A stretch of DNA of 64,000 nt, from positions 1 through 64,000 of the forward strand of contig JAZJXO010000006.1 of assembly GCA_040390855.1 (NCBI GenBank). The letters run 5' to 3'. Position numbers and translations under genes: made by a program. Under the pieces are notes generated by a model. The model made no database searches. It was not told the origin of the DNA and worked only from the letters and a program-made list of their open reading frames with translations. Positions 25,664 to 34,464 of the stretch are shown one piece after another. The first letter of the stretch is position 1. The number at the start of each line of letters is the position of its first letter. Origin of the DNA: Parvibaculum sp040390855. Lineage in GTDB: Bacteria > Pseudomonadota > Alphaproteobacteria > Parvibaculales > Parvibaculaceae.

Positions 25664-27471
25664 AGTCGCTCTCGCTTGATCTTGCATCGCTCAAATCCGT
25701 TTATGCCGAAGGCGTGCGTGTCGAGGATGTGATTGCGGAAGTGATCCGCCGCATCAATGCCTATGGTGATCCCGCCGTCTGGATTTCACGCGTGGATGGA
25801 AGCGAGCTTATTGCCCGTGCCCGTGTGATGGACGCGATGTCGCGCGAGGAGCGTGGACGACTTGCGCTCTTCGGCGTTCCTTTCGCGGTAAAAGATAACA
25901 TTGATGTTGGGGGCATCCCGACAACGGCGGCCTGCCCCGCTTATGCCTATAGGCCCAAGGAAAGCGCCGAGGTTGTAAAACGCCTCGTCGCGGCAGGGGC
26001 GATTATGCTCGGCAAAACAAATCTCGATCAGTTTGCCACCGGCCTTGTCGGTACGCGCTCGCCTTACGGTGCACCGCGTTCGGTGTTCAACAAGGATTAC
26101 ATTTCAGGCGGCTCAAGTTCTGGTTCCGCGGTCGCGGTCGCGGCGGGGCTCGCGTCGTTCTCGCTTGGCACTGACACGGCGGGTTCCGGTCGCGTGCCTG
26201 CCGCGTTCAACAATATCGTCGGGTTGAAACCGTCCAAGGGCCTTCTCTCGACACGCGGTGTCGTGCCCGCCTGTCGCTCGCTTGATTGCGTTTCGATCTT
26301 TGCCTTATCGGCCGAAGACGCAGGTGTGATTTTTCATCAGGCAGCGGTCTTTGATGCGGGCGATCCATATGCGCGTGCCCTGATGCCGTCGGACCCGATT
26401 ATCGCGGGTGCCAATTTCACCTTCGCAGCGCCTCGCGCGGCTGATCTTACTTTCTTCGGTGACAGCGAAGCCGAGCGCCTGTTCGCTGAGGCGGTGACGC
26501 GGCTGGAGGAGCTTGGTGGTCGCGCGCGCCGCATCGACTTCGCGCCCTTCCGTGAAGCCGCCGCCCTTCTTTATGAAGGCCCGTGGGTGGCAGAGCGTAC
26601 CGCTGCTGTCGGTCGCTTTCTGGAGGAAAATCCCAAAGAAGGGGACGCGACAGTTGCCGCGATCATCGCAGGCGGGCGCACACGTACAGCGGTTGAAGTG
26701 TTTGATGCCTTTCAGCGTCTGCAAATTCTTTCGCGCAAAATTGCTGGCATCATGTCGGAGATCGACATTCTCGTGGTGCCGACTGCACCGACCATTTACA
26801 AAGTCGATGATGTCAAGGCCGAACCCGTCAAACTAAATTCGCGGCTCGGCACTTATACGAACTTCATGAATCTCGCTGATCTATGCGGTTTTGCCGTGCC
26901 CGCGGGCTTTACGGCGCAGGGACTTCCCTTCGGCGTCACGCTCTGTGCGTCAGCCTTTGGCGAAGCGCGGGTGCTGGAACTCGGTAGCCGCTTTCATGCA
27001 GCACTCGGTCTCGGGGCGGGCGGCCCGATGCTCAATGAAGGGACCGAGGACGATGCCTTTATCGAGCTTGCCGTCGTCGGTGCGCATATGAGCGGATTGC
27101 CGCTAAATCACGAACTCACCTCGCGTGGTGGAATGTTTGTCGAGCGGGTGCGCACCGCCCCCCATTATCGCTTCTATGCGCTGGCGGGCGGTCCGCCGTT
27201 TCGGCCTGGCATGGTGCGTGTCGATGCGGGTGCCGCGATCGAGCTTGAAGTCTGGCGTCTGCCGCGCTCGGCCTTCGGCGATTTCATGGCCGGTGTGCCG
27301 TCGCCTTTGTGCATCGGCACGGTCGAGCTTGTGACAGGCCGCAAGGTCAAAGGCTTTCTCTGCGAGGCGGCCGGAATTGAAGGGGCGATCGACATCACCT
27401 CCTTCGGCGGCTGGCGGGCCTATATAGCGGCAAAGACCGCACCCGTGGCCCAGCAGGCTGCGTCGGACTGA
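25660..27471 (+). CDS. atzF: Allophanate hydrolase
   Basis: 603 residues. The N-terminal amidase-signature domain has the triad Lys78 (FAVKDN), cis-Ser152 (GGSSSGS) and Ser176 (TAGSGRVPA). Spacing of 74 and 24 residues equals that of characterised AtzF. The C-terminal domain (about 465-600, with ALAGGPPFRPGMVRV and GFLCEAAG) is typical of full-length allophanate hydrolases. It splits allophanate to CO2 and ammonia, the last step of guanidine nitrogen release. The start overlaps the carboxylase stop (ATGA). Confidence 0.95.
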   Translation: MKSLSLDLASLKSVYAEGVRVEDVIAEVIRRINAYGDPAVWISRVDGSELIARARVMDAMSREERGRLALFGVPFAVKDNIDVGGIPTTAACPAYAYRPKESAEVVKRLVAAGAIMLGKTNLDQFATGLVGTRSPYGAPRSVFNKDYISGGSSSGSAVAVAAGLASFSLGTDTAGSGRVPAAFNNIVGLKPSKGLLSTRGVVPACRSLDCVSIFALSAEDAGVIFHQAAVFDAGDPYARALMPSDPIIAGANFTFAAPRAADLTFFGDSEAERLFAEAVTRLEELGGRARRIDFAPFREAAALLYEGPWVAERTAAVGRFLEENPKEGDATVAAIIAGGRTRTAVEVFDAFQRLQILSRKIAGIMSEIDILVVPTAPTIYKVDDVKAEPVKLNSRLGTYTNFMNLADLCGFAVPAGFTAQGLPFGVTLCASAFGEARVLELGSRFHAALGLGAGGPMLNEGTEDDAFIELAVVGAHMSGLPLNHELTSRGGMFVERVRTAPHYRFYALAGGPPFRPGMVRVDAGAAIELEVWRLPRSAFGDFMAGVPSPLCIGTVELVTGRKVKGFLCEAAGIEGAIDITSFGGWRAYIAAKTAPVAQQAASD

Positions 27472-27608
27472 CGCGGACATACTCCACCTGATAGCGTTAT
27501 GCGGGTTTAACACAGCGTTCTACGCATTTTTCTTGCGTGAAACCCATGGTCGCGCTCATTCTCCCGTTCAATCAATTAAAAACACCCCTCTGGGAGCATC
27601 GCGTAGAC

Positions 27609-29348
27609 ATGACTAAATCGCTTGAGACAAAACCTGCCTGGCCCGCCATGACCATCGCCGAGGCTCATGCCTTTCTGACCGCGCCGGGTGTGCCCTTCGA
27701 AATGGAAGAGAAGGTTATTCGCGGCCAGAAAATCCGCGTCTGGAAGAATGCGCCGCCGACTATCCGACATGCATTCCTCGCAGGCCGCGCGCATGGCGAC
27801 AAGACCTTCCTCGTGCTTGATGATGACCGCGCGACGTTTGAAGGTTTTGCGCGCGCCGCGATCACTTTTGCGCATGAACTCATCGCTCAGGGCATCAAAA
27901 AGGGTGACCGCGTTGCAATCATCATGCGCAACCTGCCCGAATGGCCGGTGGCCTTTTATGGCGCCGCGCTCACAGGTGCGATTGTCACGCCGCTCAATGC
28001 CTGGTGGACGGGAGAAGAGCTTGAATATGGTTTGAAGGACTCAGGCTCCAAGATCGCCATTGTCGATGCGGGCCTTCTTGAGCGCGTCACAGAGCATCTC
28101 GATAAATGTCCGGACCTTAAACGTGTCTATGTCGCGCGCAAGTCCGATGAGATAGCCGATCCGATGATCGTCAAATTCGAAAGCATTGTTGGTGCGGTGA
28201 ATGATTGGGGCACGCTCCCGGACAAGCCTTTGCCTGACGTGCCACTTGATAGCGATGACGACGCGACGATTTTTTATACATCCGGCACAACGGGTAAGCC
28301 CAAGGGCGCGCTCGGCACGCATCGCAACATGATGTCGAATATCATGGCCGCAGGGATTTCTGGTGCACGCACATTCTTGCGTCGCGGCGAAATGCCGCCC
28401 GCGCCCGATCCGACGGCACCGCAGCGTTCCATGCTTTTGTCCGTGCCGTTTTTCCACGCCACAGGTTGTCACGCCATCATGTCGCCCTCGCTCTTTGGCG
28501 GTGTGAAGATCGTGCTGATGCACAAGTGGGATGCGGAGCGCGCGATGCAGTTGATAGAGCGTGAAAAGATCACCGGCGCTGGCGGTGTGCCAACGATTGC
28601 CTGGCAGTTGATCGAACATCCCAACCGCGCGAAATATGATCTCTCCTCGCTTGAAGGCGTGTCCTATGGCGGCGCGCCGTCGGCACCTGAACTTGTGCGC
28701 AAGATCAAAGAAACTTTCCCGAAATCATCGCCCGGCAATGGCTGGGGTATGACGGAAACGTCAGCGGCCTTTACAACTCATCAGGGTGAGGATTACGAGA
28801 ACCGCCCGTCAAGCTGCGGTCCCGCCATTCCGGTCTGCGATATGAAAGTTATCGGCCCCAAGGGCGAGACACTTGGACCCAACGAAGTGGGGGAGCTTTG
28901 CGGGCGCGGTCCCAATGTCGTCAAAGGCTATTGGAACAAGCCCGAAGCCACAGCTGAAACCTTCCGTGACGGTTGGGTCCACACAGGCGATCTCGCGCGC
29001 ATCGACGAAGAGGGTTTTTGCTACATCATCGACCGCGCCAAGGACATGCTCATCCGTGGCGGCGAAAACATTTACTGCGTCGAGGTTGAGAATGTTCTCT
29101 ATGAGCATCCGGCGGTGATGGACGCGGCGATTGTTGCTGTGCCCCATCGCACGCTTGGCGAAGAGCCGGGTGCCGTGGTGCATCTGAAGCCCGGTACGAC
29201 AGCGACAGAAGAGGAACTCCGTCACTTTGTGGCGAGCCGTCTTGCGGCTTTCAAAGTGCCGGTCAAGGTTGTGTTCTGGCCCGAAACATTGCCGCGTAAC
29301 GCCAATGGCAAGATTCTCAAGACCGAACTCAAGAAGGTTTTTGCTTAA
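27609..29348 (+). CDS. Long-chain acyl-CoA synthetase (AMP-forming)
   Basis: 579 residues from the ATG at 27609 (GGGAG 12 bases upstream); a GTG at 27537 would add 24 residues without family support. ANL-superfamily motifs are the P-loop IFYTSGTTGKPKGALG, GWGMTETSAAF, the hinge DLARIDEEGFCYIIDRAKDM and the C-terminal catalytic Lys in PRNANGKILKTEL. It activates a carboxylic acid to an acyl-CoA. The weak dyad ATGCG/CGCAT plus T-run at 27499-27530 upstream may end the guanidine operon. The stop shares TTAA with the convergent gene. Confidence 0.88.
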   Translation: MTKSLETKPAWPAMTIAEAHAFLTAPGVPFEMEEKVIRGQKIRVWKNAPPTIRHAFLAGRAHGDKTFLVLDDDRATFEGFARAAITFAHELIAQGIKKGDRVAIIMRNLPEWPVAFYGAALTGAIVTPLNAWWTGEELEYGLKDSGSKIAIVDAGLLERVTEHLDKCPDLKRVYVARKSDEIADPMIVKFESIVGAVNDWGTLPDKPLPDVPLDSDDDATIFYTSGTTGKPKGALGTHRNMMSNIMAAGISGARTFLRRGEMPPAPDPTAPQRSMLLSVPFFHATGCHAIMSPSLFGGVKIVLMHKWDAERAMQLIEREKITGAGGVPTIAWQLIEHPNRAKYDLSSLEGVSYGGAPSAPELVRKIKETFPKSSPGNGWGMTETSAAFTTHQGEDYENRPSSCGPAIPVCDMKVIGPKGETLGPNEVGELCGRGPNVVKGYWNKPEATAETFRDGWVHTGDLARIDEEGFCYIIDRAKDMLIRGGENIYCVEVENVLYEHPAVMDAAIVAVPHRTLGEEPGAVVHLKPGTTATEEELRHFVASRLAAFKVPVKVVFWPETLPRNANGKILKTELKKVFA

Positions 29349-30991
29349 GCGCGCAACGCGTCGAAGCTGTCGGCGCGCGCCATGTTCCAGCTCACTTTGT
29401 AAAAGTCGCTGAGACCAGACGCCTTATCGACGATCTCTCCCGGCCCCACAAAATAGTGGAGCTGGGAGAAGAGGCGCGATTCCGTGGCGCTGATGCGCCG
29501 CACGATATGATGAGGTCCGAACTCATCGGGCCGGTCAAGACCGGCGGCTGCCAGCATCTGCGCCAAAGCCTTCACCGTATTTTTATGAAACCCCGCAACG
29601 CGTTCGGCCTTGTCGGGCACGACGAGGGCGCGTTGGCGCAATTCGTCCTGTGTTGCAACGCCGGTCGGGCATTTGTTGGTGTGGCAGGAGCGCGACTGGA
29701 TGCAGCCGATGGCAAACATGAAGCCTCGTGCGGAATTGGCCCAGTCCGCGCCCAGCGCCAGCACGCGCGCAATGTCAAAGGCGCTTACTACTTTGCCGCT
29801 CGCGCCGATTTTTATTCGGTCGCGCAGCCCTGTTCCGACAAGCGTGTTGTGGACAAACAAAAGTCCTTCGCGCAGAGGCGTTCCGAGATGATCGGCAAAT
29901 TCGACGGGAGCCGCTCCCGTGCCGCCTTCGCCGCCGTCAACGACAATGAAGTCGGGGACGATGCCCGTCTCAAGCATCGCTTTGACGATGCCCATAAACT
30001 CCCAAGGGTGACCGATGCAGAGTTTGAAGCCGACGGGCTTGCCGCCGGACAGCCTGCGCAATTCGGCGATGAAGTTCATCATCTCGATGGGCGTGGTGAA
30101 AGCTGAGTGGCGCGAGGGCGAGACACAGTCAATGCCGAGACTGACGCCGCGTGTGTCAGCAATTTCCGGGGTGACCTTTGCGGCAGGCAGAATGCCGCCG
30201 TGACCGGGCTTGGCACCTTGAGAGAGTTTGATCTCGATCATTTTGATTTGCGGTAATCCGGCATTTGCCGCAAAGCGTTCGGGGCTGAATTTTCCATCCG
30301 CGTCGCGACAACTGAAATAGCCGCTGCCCAGTTCCCAGATGAGATCGCCGCCATGCGCGCGGTGATAGGGGCTGATGCCGCCTTCGCCGGTGTCATGTGC
30401 AAAGTCGCCGAGCTTCGCGCCGCGATTAAGCGCCTCGATCGCATTGGCGCTTAACGAGCCGAAGCTCATCGCCGAAATGTTGAAGATCGAGGCTGAATAA
30501 GGTTGTCCGCATTGCGTGTTGCCGATCACGATGCGGAATTGCTCCGGCTTGCTTTCGGGCATGGGCCGCGTTGAATGGCCGATAAATTCATAGCCGTTTT
30601 CATAGACGTCCATCAGTGTGCCGAAAGGTTTGTCACTCTGTTCGCCTTTGGCGCGGGCATAGACGAGCGAGCGCTGGCTGCGCGAAAAGGGCAGGGCGTC
30701 GTCATCGGCTTCGAGCAGATATTGACGAATTTCGGGCCGGATCGTTTCCACGAGATAGCGGATATGTCCGATAATCGGGTAATTGCGTAAGACGGCGTGG
30801 CTCTGTTGCAAGACATCATGCAAGCCGATCAGGCTCAAAACGCCTGCCACCGATGTGAGCACCCATGCATATTCCCAAAACGGTAGCGCAAGAATGCCTA
30901 TACAGGTCAGCAATACGAAAACAATGAGCGTCGCGTAGCGGTTCAGGATCGACAAAGACAGGTGAGAGGCAATCCGGTTCACAAAAATCAA
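29345..30991 (-). CDS. Membrane-anchored FMN-binding glutamate-synthase-like protein
   Basis: 548 residues. Two N-terminal hydrophobic helices (about 18-65) precede a glutamate synthase central/FMN domain: FNISAMSFGSLSANAIEAL, SQGAKPGHGGILPAAKV, IVVDGGEGGTGAAP, and a Cys cluster CIQSRSCHTNKC with the C-x5-C-x4-C spacing of the 3Fe-4S site. There is no glutaminase domain and no beta-subunit gene nearby, so it is probably not a classical GOGAT. This stand-alone family has no firm function known to me. It is convergent with the acyl-CoA synthetase gene. Confidence 0.85.
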   Translation of the reverse strand: MIFVNRIASHLSLSILNRYATLIVFVLLTCIGILALPFWEYAWVLTSVAGVLSLIGLHDVLQQSHAVLRNYPIIGHIRYLVETIRPEIRQYLLEADDDALPFSRSQRSLVYARAKGEQSDKPFGTLMDVYENGYEFIGHSTRPMPESKPEQFRIVIGNTQCGQPYSASIFNISAMSFGSLSANAIEALNRGAKLGDFAHDTGEGGISPYHRAHGGDLIWELGSGYFSCRDADGKFSPERFAANAGLPQIKMIEIKLSQGAKPGHGGILPAAKVTPEIADTRGVSLGIDCVSPSRHSAFTTPIEMMNFIAELRRLSGGKPVGFKLCIGHPWEFMGIVKAMLETGIVPDFIVVDGGEGGTGAAPVEFADHLGTPLREGLLFVHNTLVGTGLRDRIKIGASGKVVSAFDIARVLALGADWANSARGFMFAIGCIQSRSCHTNKCPTGVATQDELRQRALVVPDKAERVAGFHKNTVKALAQMLAAAGLDRPDEFGPHHIVRRISATESRLFSQLHYFVGPGEIVDKASGLSDFYKVSWNMARADSFDALRA

Positions 30992-31387
30992 TTCACAAAA
31001 GACATGGCCCGATGTCCTCCCAAGTTTTTTGTAAAGTATGGTCGTACGGATGAGGCTAGGCGTATCCGCCTTGAGTCGCCAGAGTCCTGAACCGGGTCCG
31101 AAGCGCGCTCGCCTTAATGCTTAATGAAACTTAATTATTCATTCCGGCGGAATGAAGCGGCCATTTTCGTATCATTTTTCCATGAACTGCGAAGGTCACT
31201 CCGTATTGGAGGGAGCTTTGCTTGTTTTGCTGCCTTCATCGGGCGCAGTTTTTAACCACGTTTGGTCGCGGAGCGGGGGTTCAGGCGGTGACGCGGTTCT
31301 CTCACTTGACGTTCTAGTTGCGATCTTTCAAAGCCGCGGCGGCGGCATGGCTAAAAGCTGCTTGAGCGGCAATCAGAGGACCGACAC
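30992..31387. other. Divergent intergenic region before bactofilin
   Basis: About 400 bases between the minus-strand FMN protein and bactofilin. Three CTTAAT repeats occur at 31113, 31120 and 31130. They recall CtrA half-sites, but the TTAA spacing is 3 and 6 rather than 7. A 79-codon frame (31152-31391) ending on the bactofilin ATG has no features and is probably chance. Confidence 0.4.
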
Positions 31388-31960
31388 ATGAAAAGTGATC
31401 AGATCGAAAATTTTCCGGGAATATTGCCGTCGGGCGAGATCCGTCAGGAAACCAAGCGCCATAGTACAGCCACCATGCGTGTCATGCGGGCCGGCAGCGA
31501 AGACATTGTCGTCGGCGAAAACAGTTCGCTCGAAGGCAGTTTCGAAACCCAGGGCTCGATGTTTGTCGACGGCTCGCTGATGGGAGCCGATCTGCGCACG
31601 ACGCTTCTGTCCATCGGCGTTTCAGGTTCGGTCGCCGGCAATGCCCATGTCTCGCGCGCCGAAATTGCCGGTACGTTTGACGGCCAGCTCATTGTCAGCG
31701 GTGAAGTCATCTTGCGTTCGACAAGTCATGTCACCGGTGAAATCACCTGTGGCAAACTCATCAGCCATCGCGGCGCCACCGTTCGCGCCCATGTCAATGT
31801 GCTGGAAGATGAGTATGAAGAGACGGGCGATGATATGAAGCCGATCCCGGTGCTCAAATTTCAGAACAGAATCTCGAAAGCATCCATGCGTCGTGCCATT
31901 GTTTTTGCTTATGGCGTTTTCTTCACGCTCGGCACAATCGGCATTGTGTCTTATCTTTAA
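31388..31960 (+). CDS. Bactofilin with C-terminal membrane helix
   Basis: 190 residues. A bactofilin beta-helix core at about 35-140 (VVGENSSLEGSFETQGSMFV, then regularly spaced V-x-G repeats as in VSGSVAGNAHVSRAEIAGTF) is flanked by a charged N-terminus and a linker, followed by a hydrophobic C-terminal helix (about 168-188). Bactofilins polymerise without nucleotide and scaffold cell-shape or polar enzymes. Most bind membranes through a short N-terminal motif, so the C-terminal span is unusual. The start has AGAGGA upstream, and a strong terminator follows. Confidence 0.9.
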   Translation: MKSDQIENFPGILPSGEIRQETKRHSTATMRVMRAGSEDIVVGENSSLEGSFETQGSMFVDGSLMGADLRTTLLSIGVSGSVAGNAHVSRAEIAGTFDGQLIVSGEVILRSTSHVTGEITCGKLISHRGATVRAHVNVLEDEYEETGDDMKPIPVLKFQNRISKASMRRAIVFAYGVFFTLGTIGIVSYL

Positions 31961-31986
31961 TTTTGTGCTTTCACGCCTTCGTTTTT

Positions 31987-32022
31987 GGCCGATGCGTAGC
32001 CCGCGCATCGGCCGTTTGTTTT
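31987..32022 (+). terminator. Terminator after bactofilin
   Basis: Stem GGCCGATGCG (31987-31996) / CGCATCGGCC (32004-32013), ten perfect pairs, followed by GTTTGTTTT. Confidence 0.85.
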
Positions 32023-32150
32023 ATGCGGTAGAGGTCTGACTGCCTATATTCGCGTGGACAAGTTCGTGCCCTTCGATCAGATTCCAGCCAAGGGCCGCTG
32101 ACAGGAGGCGTTGACAGCGGTAAAACGGATTTTTCGCGGAGCTGCTTCAA

Positions 32151-33452
32151 ATGACCCCCACATCAAAAAGCACCAATAAAGACCTGCAGGTACGGCGCGA
32201 AAGTGCCGTGCCGCGCGGTGTTTCGACAGCCACCAGCATTTTTGCCGCGCGCGCCGAAAACGCCGAGCTTTGGGACGTCGAAGGTCACCGCTTTGTCGAT
32301 TTTGCGGGCGGCATCGCTGTGCTGAACACAGGTCACCGCCACCCCAAAGTCATCGCCGCCGTTGAAGCGCAGCTTAAAGCCTATACGCATACCGCTTTTC
32401 AGGTCGTTGCCTATGAGCCCTATATCGAATTGGCCGAAAAGCTCAATGCGCTCGCGCCCTTCAAGGGCAAGGCCAAAACCATTCTCTTTACGACCGGCGC
32501 GGAAGCTACCGAGAATGCGGTGAAGCTCGCGCGTGCGCATACGGGCCGCTCCGCCGTTATCGCTTTTGCCGGCGGCTTCCATGGCCGCACGATGCTGACC
32601 ATGGCGCTCACCGGCAAGACGCTGCCTTACAAAAAGAAATTCGGGCCGATGCCCCCGGAAGTTTTCCATCTGCCGTTTCCGGTCGCCGCTCATGGCGTAA
32701 CGGTTGCCGACAGTCTCAAGGCGCTTGAGTTTTTGTTCCGTGCCGATGTCGAGCCCGACCGCGTTGCCGCCATTATGATCGAGCCCGTGCAGGGCGAGGG
32801 CGGTTTCTATGAGGCGCCCACCGAACTTCTCGTCGCTTTGCGTAAAATCTGCGACCAGCACGGCATCTTGCTTGTCGCCGACGAGGTGCAGACGGGCTTT
32901 GCCCGCACCGGCAAAATGTTCGGCATTGAGCATTCAGGCGTCGAGCCCGATATGATCACGATTGCAAAGTCGATGGCGGGCGGTTTCCCCTTGTCCGGCA
33001 TTATCGGTAAAGCGGACATCATGGATGCGGCAGAGCCAGGCGGTCTCGGCGGCACCTATGCAGGCAGTCCGGTTGCCTGTGCGGCAGCACTTGCTGTTCT
33101 CGACGTGATGCAGGAAGAGGGGCTTGTTGCCAGAGCCAACAAGATGGGCGAGCGCATCAAGGCGCGGCTCACCGCCATTTCAGGGCGTAACGACGTGGTG
33201 CCAATCACCGACATTCGTGGCAATGGAGCGATGATCGGTTTTGACATCGTGAAAACACGCGGGTCTTACGAGCCAGATGCTGATGCCACCAAGCGCGTGA
33301 CAACGGCGGCGCTTGAACGTGGGCTGATCTTGTTGTCCTGCGGCGTCTTCGGCAATGTGATCCGTATTCTCGTGCCGCTCACAGCGGGCGATGCCGTGCT
33401 CGATGAAGGGTTAACAAAACTTGAAGAGGCATTGGTTGCAGGTGTGGTGTAA
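32151..33452 (+). CDS. gabT: 4-aminobutyrate-type aminotransferase
   Basis: 433 residues of class-III PLP aminotransferases. Motifs include TTGAEATENAVKLARAHTG and FAGGFHGRTMLTMALTG (cofactor phosphate region), LLVADEVQTGFARTG (Asp binding the pyridine nitrogen) and the Schiff-base Lys in ITIAKSMAGGFPLSG. It matches GabT best in length and motifs, transferring the amino group of 4-aminobutyrate to 2-oxoglutarate. No succinate-semialdehyde dehydrogenase is adjacent, so a related omega-amino substrate such as 5-aminovalerate is possible. Confidence 0.88.
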   Translation: MTPTSKSTNKDLQVRRESAVPRGVSTATSIFAARAENAELWDVEGHRFVDFAGGIAVLNTGHRHPKVIAAVEAQLKAYTHTAFQVVAYEPYIELAEKLNALAPFKGKAKTILFTTGAEATENAVKLARAHTGRSAVIAFAGGFHGRTMLTMALTGKTLPYKKKFGPMPPEVFHLPFPVAAHGVTVADSLKALEFLFRADVEPDRVAAIMIEPVQGEGGFYEAPTELLVALRKICDQHGILLVADEVQTGFARTGKMFGIEHSGVEPDMITIAKSMAGGFPLSGIIGKADIMDAAEPGGLGGTYAGSPVACAAALAVLDVMQEEGLVARANKMGERIKARLTAISGRNDVVPITDIRGNGAMIGFDIVKTRGSYEPDADATKRVTTAALERGLILLSCGVFGNVIRILVPLTAGDAVLDEGLTKLEEALVAGVV

Positions 33453-33594
33453 AGCGCATCCGATAGCTTGCTCTTTACCCTGACGGGCTGGAATCCCGAT
33501 TTCTTAGTGCGGCGCTATGTCTTTCGGCATAGGTTGTTTACTCTGCCTCAATAATCGCGGGCTACTCTGATCCTTCATGTAAGGTAAAGATTGT

Positions 33595-34446
33595 ATGCAC
33601 CTGCGTCGGGACATCTCACAAAAGAAGTCGAGTTTGCTTTCGCTCTATTCCACGAATCTCGGGGAATTGATGTCGCGCAAGCAATCGGAGACGGCTTTGC
33701 GCGCGGCGAAGGTTGAGAGCGATCTGGCTAATCGTACGAAATCCGAATTTCTCGCCAATATGAGCCACGAGTTGCGCACGCCGCTCAACGCGATCATTGG
33801 CTTTGCGGATTTGCTTGGGCATTTTTCCAAAGATGGCCGCGATCCTCAGAAGGGGGCCGAATATGCCGGTCACATCGCGACCGCGGGTCGACATCTTCTC
33901 AATATCATCACTGACATTCTTGATATTTCGAAGATCGAAAGTGGTACGTTCGAACTGGCTTGCGAAGAGCATTGCCTGCGTGAACTGATCGACCAGAGCC
34001 TCATTCTGGTGCGCGACCGGGCGCGGGATAAAAATCAGACACTTGAGTTTCGTACCGCACCAGATCTGCCGACACTTGAGGTTGATGGCCAGCGGCTCAA
34101 ACAGGTTTTCATCAATCTTTTGTCCAATGCCCATAAGTTCACGCCCGCAGGCGGTCGCATTTTCGTTGTGGCGCAACGCACGACAGGCGGCGGGGCGACG
34201 ATTGCCATTGTCGATAACGGTATTGGTATGACGGATGATCAGATTTCGATTGCGCTGACGCCGTTCGGGCAGGTGCAATCGGCCTATTCGCGCGCGCATG
34301 AGGGCACCGGTCTTGGCCTGCCGATTGCGGCGGCGCTCATTCGTCAGCACGGCGGAGAGTTTCATATTTCGAGTACGCCGGGTGCGGGCACAACCATTGT
34401 TGTGACGCTGCCACCCCCTGCTTTTTCCCGCAACGGCGAACGTTGA
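33595..34446 (+). CDS. Short histidine kinase lacking a sensor domain
   Basis: 283 residues. After about 55 residues of basic, possibly coiled-coil sequence comes a HisKA domain (ANMSHELRTPLNAIIGFADL), an N-box (INLLSNAHKFTP) and G-boxes (IVDNGIGM, GTGLGLPIA). There is no membrane segment, PAS or receiver domain, so any sensory input must come from a partner. The kinase core resembles that encoded at 7829. A HerA-like gene follows 18 bases later. The ribosome-binding site is weak (AAGG). Confidence 0.8.
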   Translation: MHLRRDISQKKSSLLSLYSTNLGELMSRKQSETALRAAKVESDLANRTKSEFLANMSHELRTPLNAIIGFADLLGHFSKDGRDPQKGAEYAGHIATAGRHLLNIITDILDISKIESGTFELACEEHCLRELIDQSLILVRDRARDKNQTLEFRTAPDLPTLEVDGQRLKQVFINLLSNAHKFTPAGGRIFVVAQRTTGGGATIAIVDNGIGMTDDQISIALTPFGQVQSAYSRAHEGTGLGLPIAAALIRQHGGEFHISSTPGAGTTIVVTLPPPAFSRNGER

Positions 34447-34464
34447 GAAAACAGGTCTCCTGCC

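Noticed and set aside
31113..31135. CtrA binding site from CTTAAT repeats
   Set aside because: TTAA copies are 3 and 6 bases apart, not 7, so the full CtrA consensus is not met.
31152..31391. 79-codon frame ending on the bactofilin start
   Set aside because: No domain, signal or membrane pattern and no good ribosome-binding site.
32055..32070. GG-N10-GC (TGGACAAGTTCGTGCC) before the aminotransferase gene
   Set aside because: Only the GG and GC fit; the remaining -24/-12 bases differ from the sigma-54 consensus, so chance is likely.
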